Shown: piece by piece, positions 20,096 through 28,448 of the stretch | Layout: each line of letters starts with the position of its first letter | Position numbering within the stretch: the first letter of the stretch is position 1 | Assembly: GCA_946480295.1 (NCBI GenBank) | Contig: CAMLIT010000020.1 | Coordinates: 1-44,540, forward strand | Reading direction: 5' to 3' | From: an uncultured Gemmatimonadota bacterium | GTDB taxonomy: Bacteria > Gemmatimonadota > Gemmatimonadetes > Gemmatimonadales > Gemmatimonadaceae | DNA length: 44,540 nt | The notes under the pieces: model-generated | What the model was told of the DNA's origin: nothing | The model's database searches: none | Seen by the model: only the letters and a program-made list of their open reading frames with translations | Program-made: the position numbers and the translations under genes

Positions 20096-20760
20096 TAGCT
20101 GGTGAGGAGCCCCAGCTTCAGCGCGAACTTCACGTAGTCGGCGCGGTGGGCGAGGCCGAGCTTCTCGTTGATCCGCTGCTTGTACGTGTCCACCGTCTTC
20201 GGGCTGATGAACAGCTTCTCGCCGATCTCCGGGGCGGTGTAGCCCGCGGCGACGAGGCGGAGGACGTCGCGCTCGCGCTCCGTGAGCTTGTCGAAGCGCG
20301 CCCGGTCCGTCGCGTGCTCGTCCTTCCGCTGCACGCCCTTGGCGAGGACGCGCGCGGCCGAGGGGCGGACGTAGAGCTCCCCGCGCGAGACGGTGCGGAT
20401 CGCGTCGACGAGGTCGCGGTCCGCCGCGCTCTTCACGAGGTACCCCGACGCTCCCGCCTCGAGCAGCGGCACCAGGTACTCCTCCTCGGCGTGCATCGTG
20501 AGGACGAGGATTCGTGGCGCGTTCTCGCGGGCGTCGCCGGCGATCGCCTTCGTGGCCGCGATCCCGTCCATCTCGGCCATCGAGAGATCCATCACCACCA
20601 CGTCCGGCTGCAGGCGCTCGGACAGCGCCACCGCCTCCTTCCCGTTCGCGGCCTCGCCGATGACGTGGATATCGGGCGCCGCCCCGAGCACGGCCTTCAG
20701 GCCGGATCGTACGATCGCGTGGTCGTCGGCGAGTACGACTCGAATGTTCGAGATGCTCAT
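20095..20760 (-). CDS. NarL/FixJ-type response regulator
   Basis: This 221-aa protein has an N-terminal receiver domain: acidic pair Asp12-Asp13 in LADDHAIVRSG, phospho-acceptor Asp58 in PDVVVMDLSM, and the conserved Lys in GYLVKSA (about 110). The C-terminal LuxR-type helix-turn-helix reads LTERERDVLRLVAAGYTAPEIGEKLFISPKTVDTYKQRINEKLG. Phosphorylation normally drives dimerisation and DNA binding. The start overlaps the stop of the histidine kinase gene (ATGA), so the two are a cognate pair. Target genes cannot be read from the sequence. The stop codon lies next to the right arm of the inverted repeat. Confidence 0.92.
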   Translation of the reverse strand: MSISNIRVVLADDHAIVRSGLKAVLGAAPDIHVIGEAANGKEAVALSERLQPDVVVMDLSMAEMDGIAATKAIAGDARENAPRILVLTMHAEEEYLVPLLEAGASGYLVKSAADRDLVDAIRTVSRGELYVRPSAARVLAKGVQRKDEHATDRARFDKLTERERDVLRLVAAGYTAPEIGEKLFISPKTVDTYKQRINEKLGLAHRADYVKFALKLGLLTS

Positions 20761-21881
20761 GTGGACCTCAGTGCCGCCAGGGGTATGGTGGCGATGATGC
20801 GAGCGCCACGGCCCGGTGTGCTCTGGATGTCAACGTCGCCGTTGACGAGCGCCACCCGCTCGCGAATGGAAAACAGGCCCATGCCAGGGCGCCGCTCCTC
20901 GGCGCTGTGCACGTCGAACCCCCGGCCGTCGTCCGTGATCGACAGCGAGGCCGTGTCTCCCTCGACCTTGAGGACGATGCGCACCGTGGCCGCCTGCGCG
21001 TGCTGCACCACGTTCCGAAGCGATTCCTGGGCGACGCGGTAGAACACCGCCGACGCCGGCGCCGGGATGCTGTCGGCGGCCGGCCCCGCCTCCACCGTGA
21101 TCTCCAGCGTGCCCTCCTCGCGCGTCTGCCGCGCCAGCCACTCGAGGGCGGCGACGAGGCCGAGATCGTCGAGCACGCGGGGATGGATCGTGTGCGACAG
21201 CGTGCGGACCTCCTCCAGCGCGTCGGCCACCAGCGTGCGCAGCTCCTCCAGCCCCTCCGTGAGCGCGGGATCGACGGCCTGGTGCGACACCGCCGAGAGC
21301 TGGAGCATCGCGGCGGTGAGGACCTGGGCCGTGGAGTCGTGCAGCTCGCGCGCGACGCGCGCCCGCTCCACGTCCTGCGCATTGATCACCTGCGAGGCGA
21401 GGAGCCGCATCCGCGAGCGGTCCGCGGTCAGCCCGTCGAGCAGCAGGTTGAGCGTGCTGCCGATCCGCTGCATGTCGCGATCGGCGACCGGGGAGGGGGT
21501 GACGCGAGCGTCCAGGTCGCCCTGCCAGACGCGGGTCGCCGTGCGCTCGAGCTCCTTCAGGGGCAGGAGCGCCAGGTAGACGAGGGTGAGGTTGACCCCC
21601 AGCGTGACCAGCATCGTGACCACGAAGATGGGGATCGTCACCGCGCCGCCGTGGGCGAGGTGCATGGCAAGGAGCGCCACGAGCACGAGGATGCCGTTGG
21701 CGCCGACCAGCTTGTAGAGCAGGGGCACCGAGAGCATGCCGCCCCACCAGCCGCGTCGCGGCGCGGCCGCGACGATGCGGGGCGGCCGGGCCCGCACGAG
21801 CTGGGCGCGCGTGACCGCCGCGCCCGACGCGCCGTTCTTGCCGTTCCGCTTCCCGTTGCCGTTCAGTCCCAGACTGCTCAC
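20757..21881 (-). CDS. Membrane sensor histidine kinase, HisKA_3 (NarX/DesK-like)
   Basis: This 374-aa protein starts at GTG. A charged, Gly/Asn-rich N-terminus is followed by two adjacent transmembrane helices (about 60-78 and 82-106) with almost no periplasmic loop, then HAMP (about 108-160). The HisKA_3 box is ERARVARELHDSTAQVL (phospho-His181). The ATPase domain shows VAQESLRNVVQHAQA (N box), DDGRGFD and GMGLFSIRERV. With so little outside domain, the signal is probably sensed in the membrane or cytoplasm. It is translationally coupled to the NarL-type regulator. The 215-bp region upstream holds its likely promoter, but no clear -35/-10 pair stands out. Confidence 0.9.
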   Translation of the reverse strand: MSSLGLNGNGKRNGKNGASGAAVTRAQLVRARPPRIVAAAPRRGWWGGMLSVPLLYKLVGANGILVLVALLAMHLAHGGAVTIPIFVVTMLVTLGVNLTLVYLALLPLKELERTATRVWQGDLDARVTPSPVADRDMQRIGSTLNLLLDGLTADRSRMRLLASQVINAQDVERARVARELHDSTAQVLTAAMLQLSAVSHQAVDPALTEGLEELRTLVADALEEVRTLSHTIHPRVLDDLGLVAALEWLARQTREEGTLEITVEAGPAADSIPAPASAVFYRVAQESLRNVVQHAQAATVRIVLKVEGDTASLSITDDGRGFDVHSAEERRPGMGLFSIRERVALVNGDVDIQSTPGRGARIIATIPLAALRST

Positions 21882-22057
21882 GACTCGACCACCGTGCGCG
21901 CGCCGGGCGTCTCCGCCCGCGGTGTGGACAGTTTCATGAAGGGCGACCTTCCCGCCGCGTCGGGTGAAACACCACGACGTGGGCGCAACCTAGACCCCCA
22001 CGGGAGGGCACTCAGTCGGGCAGCGCCGGAACTTCTTCGGGCAGACTCCGGCGAATC

Positions 22058-22076
22058 TGTCAGGCGATGCCTGACA
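22058..22076. promoter_or_regulatory. Palindrome TGTCAGGC-GAT-GCCTGACA
   Basis: Perfect 8-bp arms are separated by 3 bases, 20 bp downstream of the nadC stop and about 180 bp upstream of the histidine kinase start. A second, longer-loop pair, CGCCGGA/TCCGGCG, lies next to it (22024-22053). It could be a terminator stem for the nad operon (no T-tract) or a dimeric-regulator operator. Confidence 0.5.
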
Positions 22077-22096
22077 CACTCGCAACGCCCAGCCCG

Positions 22097-23029
22097 CTAT
22101 TCGAAGTCCAGCGCCAGGTCCAGCGACGGCGCCGAGTGCGTCAGCGCCCCCACCGAGATCCAGTCGACGCCCGTCTCCGCGATCGCACGCACCGTGCTCA
22201 GATTCACCCCGCCCGAGGCCTCCACCACCGCCCGCCCTCCCACCAGCTCCACGCACTGACGCATCAGCTCGAGCGGCATGTTGTCCAGCAGGATCGCGTC
22301 GGCGCCCGCGGCGAGCGCCTGCCGCACCTGGTCGATCGTGTCGCACTCGACCTCGACCCGGACGTCGGGCGCCAGCTCCCGCGCGCGGCGTACGGCGATC
22401 GCGATGTCGCCGTCGACGGCGGCCAGGTGGTTGTCCTTGATCAGGACCCCGGAAGCGAGGTCCATCCGGTGGTTGGTGCCGCCCCCGGCGCGCACGGCGT
22501 ACTTCTCCAGCATGCGCCAGCCGGGAGTGGTCTTGCGAGTGTCGAGGATCTTCGCGCCCGTGCCCGCCACCGCCTCGACGTAGCGCGCCGTCACCGTCGC
22601 GATCCCCGACAGCCGCTGCAGGAAGTTCAGCGCGACTCGTTCGGCGGAGAGGAGGGCGCGCGCGTGCCCGGTGACGAAGAGGATGCCGCTCCCCGGCCCG
22701 AGCCTCGCCCCGTCCTCCATGTCCACGCGGATGGCGACCTTGGGGTCGAGGAGCCGGAAGCACTCGAGGGCGAGCGGCACCCCGGCCAGCACGCCCGTGT
22801 CGCGCGAGACGAGCAGCGCGCGCGCGCGACGGTCCGAGACCACCGTGGCGATCGTCGTCAGGTCGTTGAACGCCCCGTCCTCCTCGAGCGCGCGCTGCAC
22901 GACCGCGTCCAGGTCCGCCTGCCTGAGCGGGAAGCGCAGGATCCCCGTGCCGTCGAGCGCCGGCGTGGACAGCGGGGTGATCGTGCGCGGCGTCGTGCGC
23001 CGTTCGGGGACGTGGTCGGGTGTGATCAT
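22097..23029 (-). CDS. nadC: Nicotinate-nucleotide pyrophosphorylase (quinolinate phosphoribosyltransferase)
   Basis: From the ATG at 23029 the protein is 310 aa. GGGAG lies about 7-11 bases upstream and decides this start; the frame is open far upstream but runs inside nadA. Family marks: EDGAFNDLTT near the start, ARALLSAERVALNFLQRLSGIAT, KILDTRKTTPGWR, KYAVRAGGGTNHRMDL, KDNHLA and VEVECDT, then EASGGVNLSTV and GVDWISVGALTHS at the phosphate-binding end. It converts quinolinate and PRPP to nicotinate mononucleotide and CO2. The N-terminus carries about 35 extra residues of low complexity. It is the last gene of nadB-nadA-nadC, 23 bp after nadA. Confidence 0.94.
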   Translation of the reverse strand: MITPDHVPERRTTPRTITPLSTPALDGTGILRFPLRQADLDAVVQRALEEDGAFNDLTTIATVVSDRRARALLVSRDTGVLAGVPLALECFRLLDPKVAIRVDMEDGARLGPGSGILFVTGHARALLSAERVALNFLQRLSGIATVTARYVEAVAGTGAKILDTRKTTPGWRMLEKYAVRAGGGTNHRMDLASGVLIKDNHLAAVDGDIAIAVRRARELAPDVRVEVECDTIDQVRQALAAGADAILLDNMPLELMRQCVELVGGRAVVEASGGVNLSTVRAIAETGVDWISVGALTHSAPSLDLALDFE

Positions 23030-23052
23030 GCTGCGCTCCCTCTGCACCCGGC

Positions 23053-24084
23053 TCACTCGCCGGGATCGACTCCCTCGGGGACGGGGGACAGCGGCTGCTT
23101 CGCCGCGCCACCGATGGCCACCATGCGCTCGATCGCCAGACGAGCGCGCGCCGCGATCTCCGGCGCGACGGTGATGCGATGCTCGTTCCGTTCCAGCGCG
23201 TTCAGCACCTTCGGCAGCGTGGTCACCTTCATGTAGGCGCACGACGCGCGCTCGTTGGCCGCGTAGAAGCGCTTGCTCGGATTCTCCCGGCGGAGCCGAT
23301 GCAGGATCCCCACCTCCGTCGCGACGATGAATTCGCTCGCGTCGGAGAGCGCCGGCCGCTTGATCATCCCCTCGGTCGACAGGATCTGCACGCCTTCGGC
23401 GTCGATGTCGCCCGCCGACATCGCCTCGAGCACGCTCGTCGAGCAGCCGCACTCGGGGTGGATCAGGAACTCCGCCTCGGGGTGCAGCGACCGCTGGAGG
23501 CGGATGTTCTCGGGATCGATCCCGGCGTGGACGTGGCACTCGCCCATCCACACATGGATGTTCTGGCGGCCGGTGACGCGCCGCACGTGCGCGCCGAGGA
23601 ACATGTCGGGGAGGAAGAGGATCTCGCGATCGGCGGGGATCGCGGCGACCACCTCGACGGCGTTGCCCGACGTGCAGCAGTAATCGCTCTCCGCCTTCAC
23701 CTCGGCCGTCGTGTTGACGTAGGCGACGACGAGGGCGCCGGGGTGCTCGCGCTTCCACTGCCGGAGCTGCTCGGCGTCGATGGTGCTCGCCAGCGAGCAT
23801 CCGGCCGCCAGGTCGGGGAGGAGGACGGTCTTGTTCGGCGAGAGGATCGCCGCGGTCTCCGCCATGAAGTGGACGCCGCAGAAGACGATGGTCTCGGCGT
23901 CCGTCTTCGCCGCCTCGCGCGAGAGGCCGAGCGAGTCGCCGACGAAGTCCGCGACATCCTGGACCTCCGGCCGCTCGTAGTTGTGGGCGAGGATGACGGC
24001 GTTGCGCTCCCTGGCGAGGCGCCGGATCTCCCCCTGCAGCTCCGCGAGCGCCTCCTCGCGGGTGAAGTCGGCAGTGTGCGGCAT
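23053..24084 (-). CDS. nadA: Quinolinate synthase
   Basis: This 343-aa enzyme condenses iminoaspartate with dihydroxyacetone phosphate to give quinolinate, using a [4Fe-4S] cluster. The three expected cluster cysteines are present: AAGCSLA (Cys96), MGECHVH (Cys183) and [10 protein letters not shown] (Cys282). Other marks are [50 protein letters not shown] and [21 protein letters not shown]. It is oxygen-sensitive in other species. It follows nadB after a 135-bp gap filled with repeats and precedes nadC by 23 bp. On the coding strand just before the ATG the sequence is pyrimidine-rich (CCTCC), the opposite of a Shine-Dalgarno, so initiation must rely on something else. Confidence 0.95.
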   Translation of the reverse strand: MPHTADFTREEALAELQGEIRRLARERNAVILAHNYERPEVQDVADFVGDSLGLSREAAKTDAETIVFCGVHFMAETAAILSPNKTVLLPDLAAGCSLASTIDAEQLRQWKREHPGALVVAYVNTTAEVKAESDYCCTSGNAVEVVAAIPADREILFLPDMFLGAHVRRVTGRQNIHVWMGECHVHAGIDPENIRLQRSLHPEAEFLIHPECGCSTSVLEAMSAGDIDAEGVQILSTEGMIKRPALSDASEFIVATEVGILHRLRRENPSKRFYAANERASCAYMKVTTLPKVLNALERNEHRITVAPEIAARARLAIERMVAIGGAAKQPLSPVPEGVDPGE

Positions 24085-24120
24085 GCGGGGAAGTTAGGAG
24101 GGGGCTGGTTGGCGGGGAAA

Positions 24121-24260
24121 GGGAGGGTCGAGGGTTTAGGGTCGAGGCTCGCGGGTCGAGGGAGTCGGTTAGCGGGTGAGGAGCCAGGAACCAGTCACGG
24201 CGTCACTAGCTCCCAGCTCCTAGTTCCCGGTTCCTGCCCCTCTCGACCCCCGCCCCTCGG
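24121..24260. repeat. Repeat-rich junction at the nadB 3' end
   Basis: GAGGGTC/GCGGGTC units run through 24121-24160. CAGGAACC (24185-24192) pairs with GGTTCCTG (24229-24236). AGCTCC is duplicated in 24208-24220, and CTCGACC/CCGCCCCTCG units occupy 24242-24260. The right part lies inside the nadB reading frame and encodes its last residues. It separates nadB from nadA and might also fold in the polycistronic mRNA. Confidence 0.55.
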
Positions 24261-25764
24261 CACTCGACGCTTCCCCCGTCTCCTCTCCCCCAGTTCCCGG
24301 ATAGTCCGACCGGTAGTGCCCTCCCCGCGACTCGCGCCGGGCGAGGGCGGCGGTGGCGACGAGGTGAGCCGTCTGCACCATGTTCAGCTCCTCCGTCGCG
24401 CCGACCGGGAGGCGGCGCTCCACGTCGGCCAGACGGGCGAGCGCCGCGCGGAGCCCCTCCTCCGTGCGGATGATGCCGACGCGCTGCCACATCACCGCGC
24501 GGATCGCGTCCGCCGCCACCTGGGCGGCACCGCGGTCTGCCAGGGGCGGCACCTCCCAGCTCGCGGCGGGAGGGGTCGCGGTGAGGGGCCGCGCGTCCGC
24601 CAGCTCGCGCGCGATGCGCTCGGCGAACACCAGCCCCTCGAGCAGGGAGTTGGACGCCAGCCGATTGGCGCCGTGGACCCCCGTGCGCGCCACCTCCCCC
24701 GCCGCGTAGAGGCGGGGAAGGCTCGAGCGGCCGACGAGGTCCGTGACGACGCCGCCCATCATGTAATGCGCCGCGGGCGTCACCGGGACGAGATCCGTCC
24801 GCGGGTCGATCCCGCGCGCGAGGCAGAGGGCGAGGATCCCCGGGAATCGTTCGGCGAAGCGCGCGCCGATGTGCCGGGCGTCGAGAAAGACACGCCCGTG
24901 CTCCTGCTGGCGGAAGATGGCGCGCGCGACGACGTCGCGCGGCGCGAGCTCGGCCAGCTCGTGCTCGGCGACCATGAACCGCTCCCCGCGGTCGTTCACG
25001 AGCACCGCGCCCTCGCCGCGTACCGCTTCGGAGATGAGGGCGAGGGGATTCTCCGGTGTGTCGAGCGCGGTGGGGTGGAACTGCACGAACTCCATGTCGG
25101 CGAGCGCGGCGCCGGCGCGGTGCGCGACGGCGTAGCCGTCGCCCGTCGCGACGACGGGGTTCGTCGTGTAGCGGAAGATCTGGCCGCAGCCGCCGGTGGC
25201 GAGCACGGTGACATCGGCGAGGATGTCCGTCGCCTGGCCGGCGAGGCTGGCGCGGACGCCGACGCACTCGCCGTCGTGCACGATCAGGTCGAGCACGCGC
25301 GCCTTCTCGACCACGCCGACGTTCGGGCTGTCGTGGACCTTGCCGACGAGGGTGCGGGCGACCTCGGCGCCGGTCTGGTCGCCGTGCGCGTGGACGATCC
25401 GGTTCTGCGAGTGCGCGGCCTCGCGCCCGAGCACGAGCCGCCCCTCCGGATCGAGGTCGAAGTCGGCGCCCGCCGTCTGGAGCTCGCGCACGCGCGCCGG
25501 CCCCTCTTCGACGAGCACCTGCACCGCGGCGGCGTCGCACAGCGCCGCGCCCGCGGCGAGCGTGTCGCGCCGGTGGAGCTCGGGGGAGTCGCCGGCGCCG
25601 AGCGCGGCGGCGATGCCTCCCTGGGCGTAGGCGGTGGCGCTGTCGAAGAGCGAGCGCTTCGTGAGCATCAGCACGCGCCCGTGATCGGCGGCGCGCCACG
25701 CGGCGTGGAGCCCGGCGACGCCGCTGCCGACGACGAGCACGCGCGTGCGGAGGCGGTCGGTCAT
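24220..25764 (-). CDS. nadB: L-aspartate oxidase
   Basis: From the ATG at 25764 the protein is 514 aa. The FAD-binding N-terminus reads VLVVGSGVAGLHAAWRAA (about residues 9-26). AYAQGGIAAALG, HSQNRIVHAHGDQTG, EFVQFHPTAL, the capping-domain AHYMMGGVVTDL, and GVHGANRLASNSLLEGLVF follow, all typical of NadB rather than succinate dehydrogenase. It oxidises aspartate to iminoaspartate, the substrate for NadA. The final residues (SSAEGRGSRGAGTGN) are encoded by the GAGGGTC-type repeat and look non-conserved. The minus-strand -10-like TAGATT lies 7 bases before the ATG, suggesting a leaderless transcript. The start is 75 bp from the divergent binding-protein gene. Confidence 0.94.
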   Translation of the reverse strand: MTDRLRTRVLVVGSGVAGLHAAWRAADHGRVLMLTKRSLFDSATAYAQGGIAAALGAGDSPELHRRDTLAAGAALCDAAAVQVLVEEGPARVRELQTAGADFDLDPEGRLVLGREAAHSQNRIVHAHGDQTGAEVARTLVGKVHDSPNVGVVEKARVLDLIVHDGECVGVRASLAGQATDILADVTVLATGGCGQIFRYTTNPVVATGDGYAVAHRAGAALADMEFVQFHPTALDTPENPLALISEAVRGEGAVLVNDRGERFMVAEHELAELAPRDVVARAIFRQQEHGRVFLDARHIGARFAERFPGILALCLARGIDPRTDLVPVTPAAHYMMGGVVTDLVGRSSLPRLYAAGEVARTGVHGANRLASNSLLEGLVFAERIARELADARPLTATPPAASWEVPPLADRGAAQVAADAIRAVMWQRVGIIRTEEGLRAALARLADVERRLPVGATEELNMVQTAHLVATAALARRESRGGHYRSDYPGTGGEETGEASSAEGRGSRGAGTGN

Positions 25765-25771
25765 GGTACGG

Positions 25772-25777
25772 AATCTA
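25772..25777 (-). promoter_or_regulatory. Candidate -10 box of nadB
   Basis: TAGATT on the minus strand ends 7 bases before the nadB ATG. Transcription would then begin at or next to the start codon. No good -35 is visible at 17 bp. Confidence 0.3.
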
Positions 25778-25839
25778 GACGGTAACGCCCCGCCGGCATT
25801 CCCCTTCCCCCTGCTCCCCGGGACGGTCATTCTTCCCTC

Positions 25840-26883
25840 ATGCGGAAGCTGCTGCTCTTCGTCGTGCTCCTGCTGGCCATCCACGTGGCCTTTCTTTTTG
25901 TCCGCCCCTCCGGCGCCGAACAGCCGGGCGGCGCCCGTGCCGGGGCCACGCAGATGGGAATCGTCTTCGACGTCGGCGGCCGCGGCGACAAGTCGTTCAA
26001 CGACGGCGCCTACGAGGGCGGACAGCGGGCGCACGCGCAGCTCGGCATCCTCACGCGCTACATCGAGCCGGGCGACGGCCCCGATCGCGAGGCGGGACTC
26101 CGCCTCCTCGCCTCCGAGGGGATGGACCTCGTCGTCGGCGTCGGCTTCATCTTCTCCGACGATCTCACCCAGCTCGCGAAGGAGTATCCGAACATCGACT
26201 TCGCCGGCGTGGACTTCGCCCTCGCCACCGACGCGAACGGCAACCCGGTCCCGCCGCCGCCGAACCTCGCCGCGCTCAAGTTCCGCGAGGAGCAGGGCTC
26301 CTTCCTCGTCGGCGCGATCGCGGCGCTCGTCAGCAGGTCGAAGAAGGTGGGGTTCGTCGGCGGCATGGAGTCGCCGCTCATCGAGAAGTTCGAGGTCGGC
26401 TATCGCGCGGGCGTGAAGTACGTCTGCCCGCAGTGCCAGGTGATCGTGCAGTACGCGGGCGTGACGCCGGACGCGTTCCGCAACCCGGGGCGCGGCAAGG
26501 AGCTGGCGCTGAGCCAGTACGGCCAGGGGGTGGACGTGATCTATCACGCCTCCGGATCGACGGGGCTCGGCGTGTTCGAGGCGGCGCGCCAGACGGGCAA
26601 GTACGCCATCGGCGTCGACGCGGACCAGTACAGCGAGGCGCCGGGCCACGTGCTCACGTCCATGGTGAAGCACGTCGACGAGGCGGTGTTCGACGTGGCG
26701 AAGCTGGTCCAGGCGCACCGCTTCCACGGCGGCGTCTACGAGTTCGGCCTCGCCGAGAACGGTGTGGGCTACGTCTACGACGAGCACAATCGCGCGCTCA
26801 TCCCCGACAGCGTGCACGCGCGCGTCGAGCAGCTGAAGGCGGACATCATCGCCGGCCGGATCACGGTTCCCTCCACGAGATGA
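25840..26883 (+). CDS. BMP-family (PnrA-like) substrate-binding protein of a nucleoside-type ABC importer
   Basis: This 347-aa protein has an N-terminal hydrophobic segment (residues 3-22) without a lipobox cysteine. It may therefore be anchored by an uncleaved helix or be free in the periplasm, unlike most BMP lipoproteins. The mature part matches the BMP fold: MGIVFDVGGRGDKSFNDGAYEG, DLVVGVGFIFSDD, YPNIDFAGVDF, EEQGSFLVGAIAAL, KVGFVGGMESPLIEKFEVGYRAGVKY and DVIYHASGSTGLGVFEAA. Characterised relatives bind purine nucleosides. The stop overlaps the ATPase ATG (ATGA), and the permeases follow. It diverges from nadB by 75 bp, so coregulation with NAD synthesis is possible but unproven. Confidence 0.9.
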   Translation: MRKLLLFVVLLLAIHVAFLFVRPSGAEQPGGARAGATQMGIVFDVGGRGDKSFNDGAYEGGQRAHAQLGILTRYIEPGDGPDREAGLRLLASEGMDLVVGVGFIFSDDLTQLAKEYPNIDFAGVDFALATDANGNPVPPPPNLAALKFREEQGSFLVGAIAALVSRSKKVGFVGGMESPLIEKFEVGYRAGVKYVCPQCQVIVQYAGVTPDAFRNPGRGKELALSQYGQGVDVIYHASGSTGLGVFEAARQTGKYAIGVDADQYSEAPGHVLTSMVKHVDEAVFDVAKLVQAHRFHGGVYEFGLAENGVGYVYDEHNRALIPDSVHARVEQLKADIIAGRITVPSTR

Positions 26884-28448
26884 CGGACGCACCCCACGCC
26901 ATCCGGATGCTCGACATCTGGAAGAGCTTCGGCCCGGTGCAGGCCAACCGCGGCGCGACGCTGGAGGTCGCCGCCGGCGAGATCCACGCGCTCGTCGGCG
27001 AGAACGGCGCCGGGAAGTCGACGCTCATGCGCATCCTGAGCGGCATGTTCTCCCCCGACTCGGGTCGGGTGGAGGTGAACGGCCGCGACGTCACGGGCTG
27101 GTCCACCGCGGACGCGATCGCGGCCGGCGTCGGCATGGTGCACCAGCACTTCATGCTCGTCCCCACGCTCACCGTCGCCGAGAACGTGATCCTCGGCCGC
27201 GAGGTGACGCGCGGCGGACAGCTCGACCGCGCGCGCGCCGAGCGGGAGGTCCGCGAGCTGAGCGAGCGCACCGGGCTCGCCGTCCGCCCGGAGCGCACGG
27301 TCGCCGACCTCACCGTCGGCGAGGCGCAGCGCGTCGAGATCCTCAAGGCGCTCTATCGCGGCGCGCGCATCCTCGTGCTCGACGAGCCCACCGCCGTCCT
27401 CTCGCCGCTCGAGGTAGCGGAGCTGTGGCAGGTGCTGCGGGGGATGCGCGCCGCCGGCGACACGATCGTCCTCATCACGCACAAGCTCGACGAGGTGATG
27501 GCGATCTCGGACACGGTCACCGTCATGCGGCAGGGGCGCACGATCACGCGCCTGACGACGGCGGCGACGACTCCCGCCGAGATCGCGCGGGCGATGGTCG
27601 GCCGCGACGTGGCGCTGGCGATGGACTACGCGCGCGTCGAGGGCACGGCGACGGTGGACATCGTCTCCGGCGGCGCCTCGCACCTGGAGACCGCGCCGGC
27701 GGCGCTCGAGGTGAGCGGGCTGTCGGTGGCGGAGGCGCGTGGCACGCTCGCGGTGAAGGACCTCTCGTTCACCCTCCGCCCCGGGGAGATCCTCGGCATC
27801 GCCGGCGTGGAGGGGAACGGCCAGACGGAGCTCGTCGAGGCGATCGCCGGACTGCGCCCGGTGCGCGGCGGACGGATCTGCATCGACCGGCGCGACATCA
27901 CCGCGCTGCCGGTGAAGGCGCGCGGCGAGGCCGGGCTGTCGCACATCCCGGAGGACCGCCATCTGCGCGGGCTCGTGCTCGACTACTCGGTGGCGGAGAA
28001 CCTGATCCTCGGCCAGCAGGACCACTTCGCGCACGGCGGGCGGCTCGACGCGCGCCGCATCACCGAGCACGCGCGGCGGCAGATCGAGGCGTACGACATC
28101 CGCCCCGCCGATCCCGACATCGCCGCCCGCGCGCTCTCCGGGGGCAACCAGCAGAAGATCGTCATCGCCCGCGAGATGGGACGCGACTTCCAGGTGCTCC
28201 TCGCCGCCCAGCCGACGCGCGGCGTGGACGTCGGTGCCATCGAGTTCATCCACGAGCGCCTGCGCCAGGCGCGCGCCGAGGGGAAGGCCATCCTCCTCGT
28301 CTCGGCGGACCTCGCCGAGGTGCTCGCCCTCTCGGATCGCATCGCCGTGATGTACGGCGGGCGTTTCGTCGTCGTGCTCCCGCGCGCCGAGGCGAGCGCC
28401 GAGGTGCTCGGCCCGTACATGACGGGCGCGCAGGAGCGGGCGGCATGA
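26880..28448 (+). CDS. Double ABC ATPase of nucleoside-type importer (NupA/YufO-like)
   Basis: This 522-aa protein has two fused ATPase domains. Domain 1: Walker A GENGAGKST (residues 40-48), Q-loop MVHQHFMLVPTLTVAEN, signature LTVGEAQRVEIL, Walker B ILVLDEPTAVLSP, and H-loop LITHK. Domain 2: the Walker A-like GVEGNGQTEL and Walker B-like LLAAQPTRGVDVGA are degenerate, while the signature LSGGNQQKIVIARE is intact. That asymmetry is standard for the RbsA/YufO class, so only one site is likely fully catalytic. It energises the two downstream permeases. Starts and stops overlap on both sides (ATGA), so the operon is tightly coupled. The substrate is set by the BMP protein and the permeases. Confidence 0.94.
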   Translation: MTDAPHAIRMLDIWKSFGPVQANRGATLEVAAGEIHALVGENGAGKSTLMRILSGMFSPDSGRVEVNGRDVTGWSTADAIAAGVGMVHQHFMLVPTLTVAENVILGREVTRGGQLDRARAEREVRELSERTGLAVRPERTVADLTVGEAQRVEILKALYRGARILVLDEPTAVLSPLEVAELWQVLRGMRAAGDTIVLITHKLDEVMAISDTVTVMRQGRTITRLTTAATTPAEIARAMVGRDVALAMDYARVEGTATVDIVSGGASHLETAPAALEVSGLSVAEARGTLAVKDLSFTLRPGEILGIAGVEGNGQTELVEAIAGLRPVRGGRICIDRRDITALPVKARGEAGLSHIPEDRHLRGLVLDYSVAENLILGQQDHFAHGGRLDARRITEHARRQIEAYDIRPADPDIAARALSGGNQQKIVIAREMGRDFQVLLAAQPTRGVDVGAIEFIHERLRQARAEGKAILLVSADLAEVLALSDRIAVMYGGRFVVVLPRAEASAEVLGPYMTGAQERAA

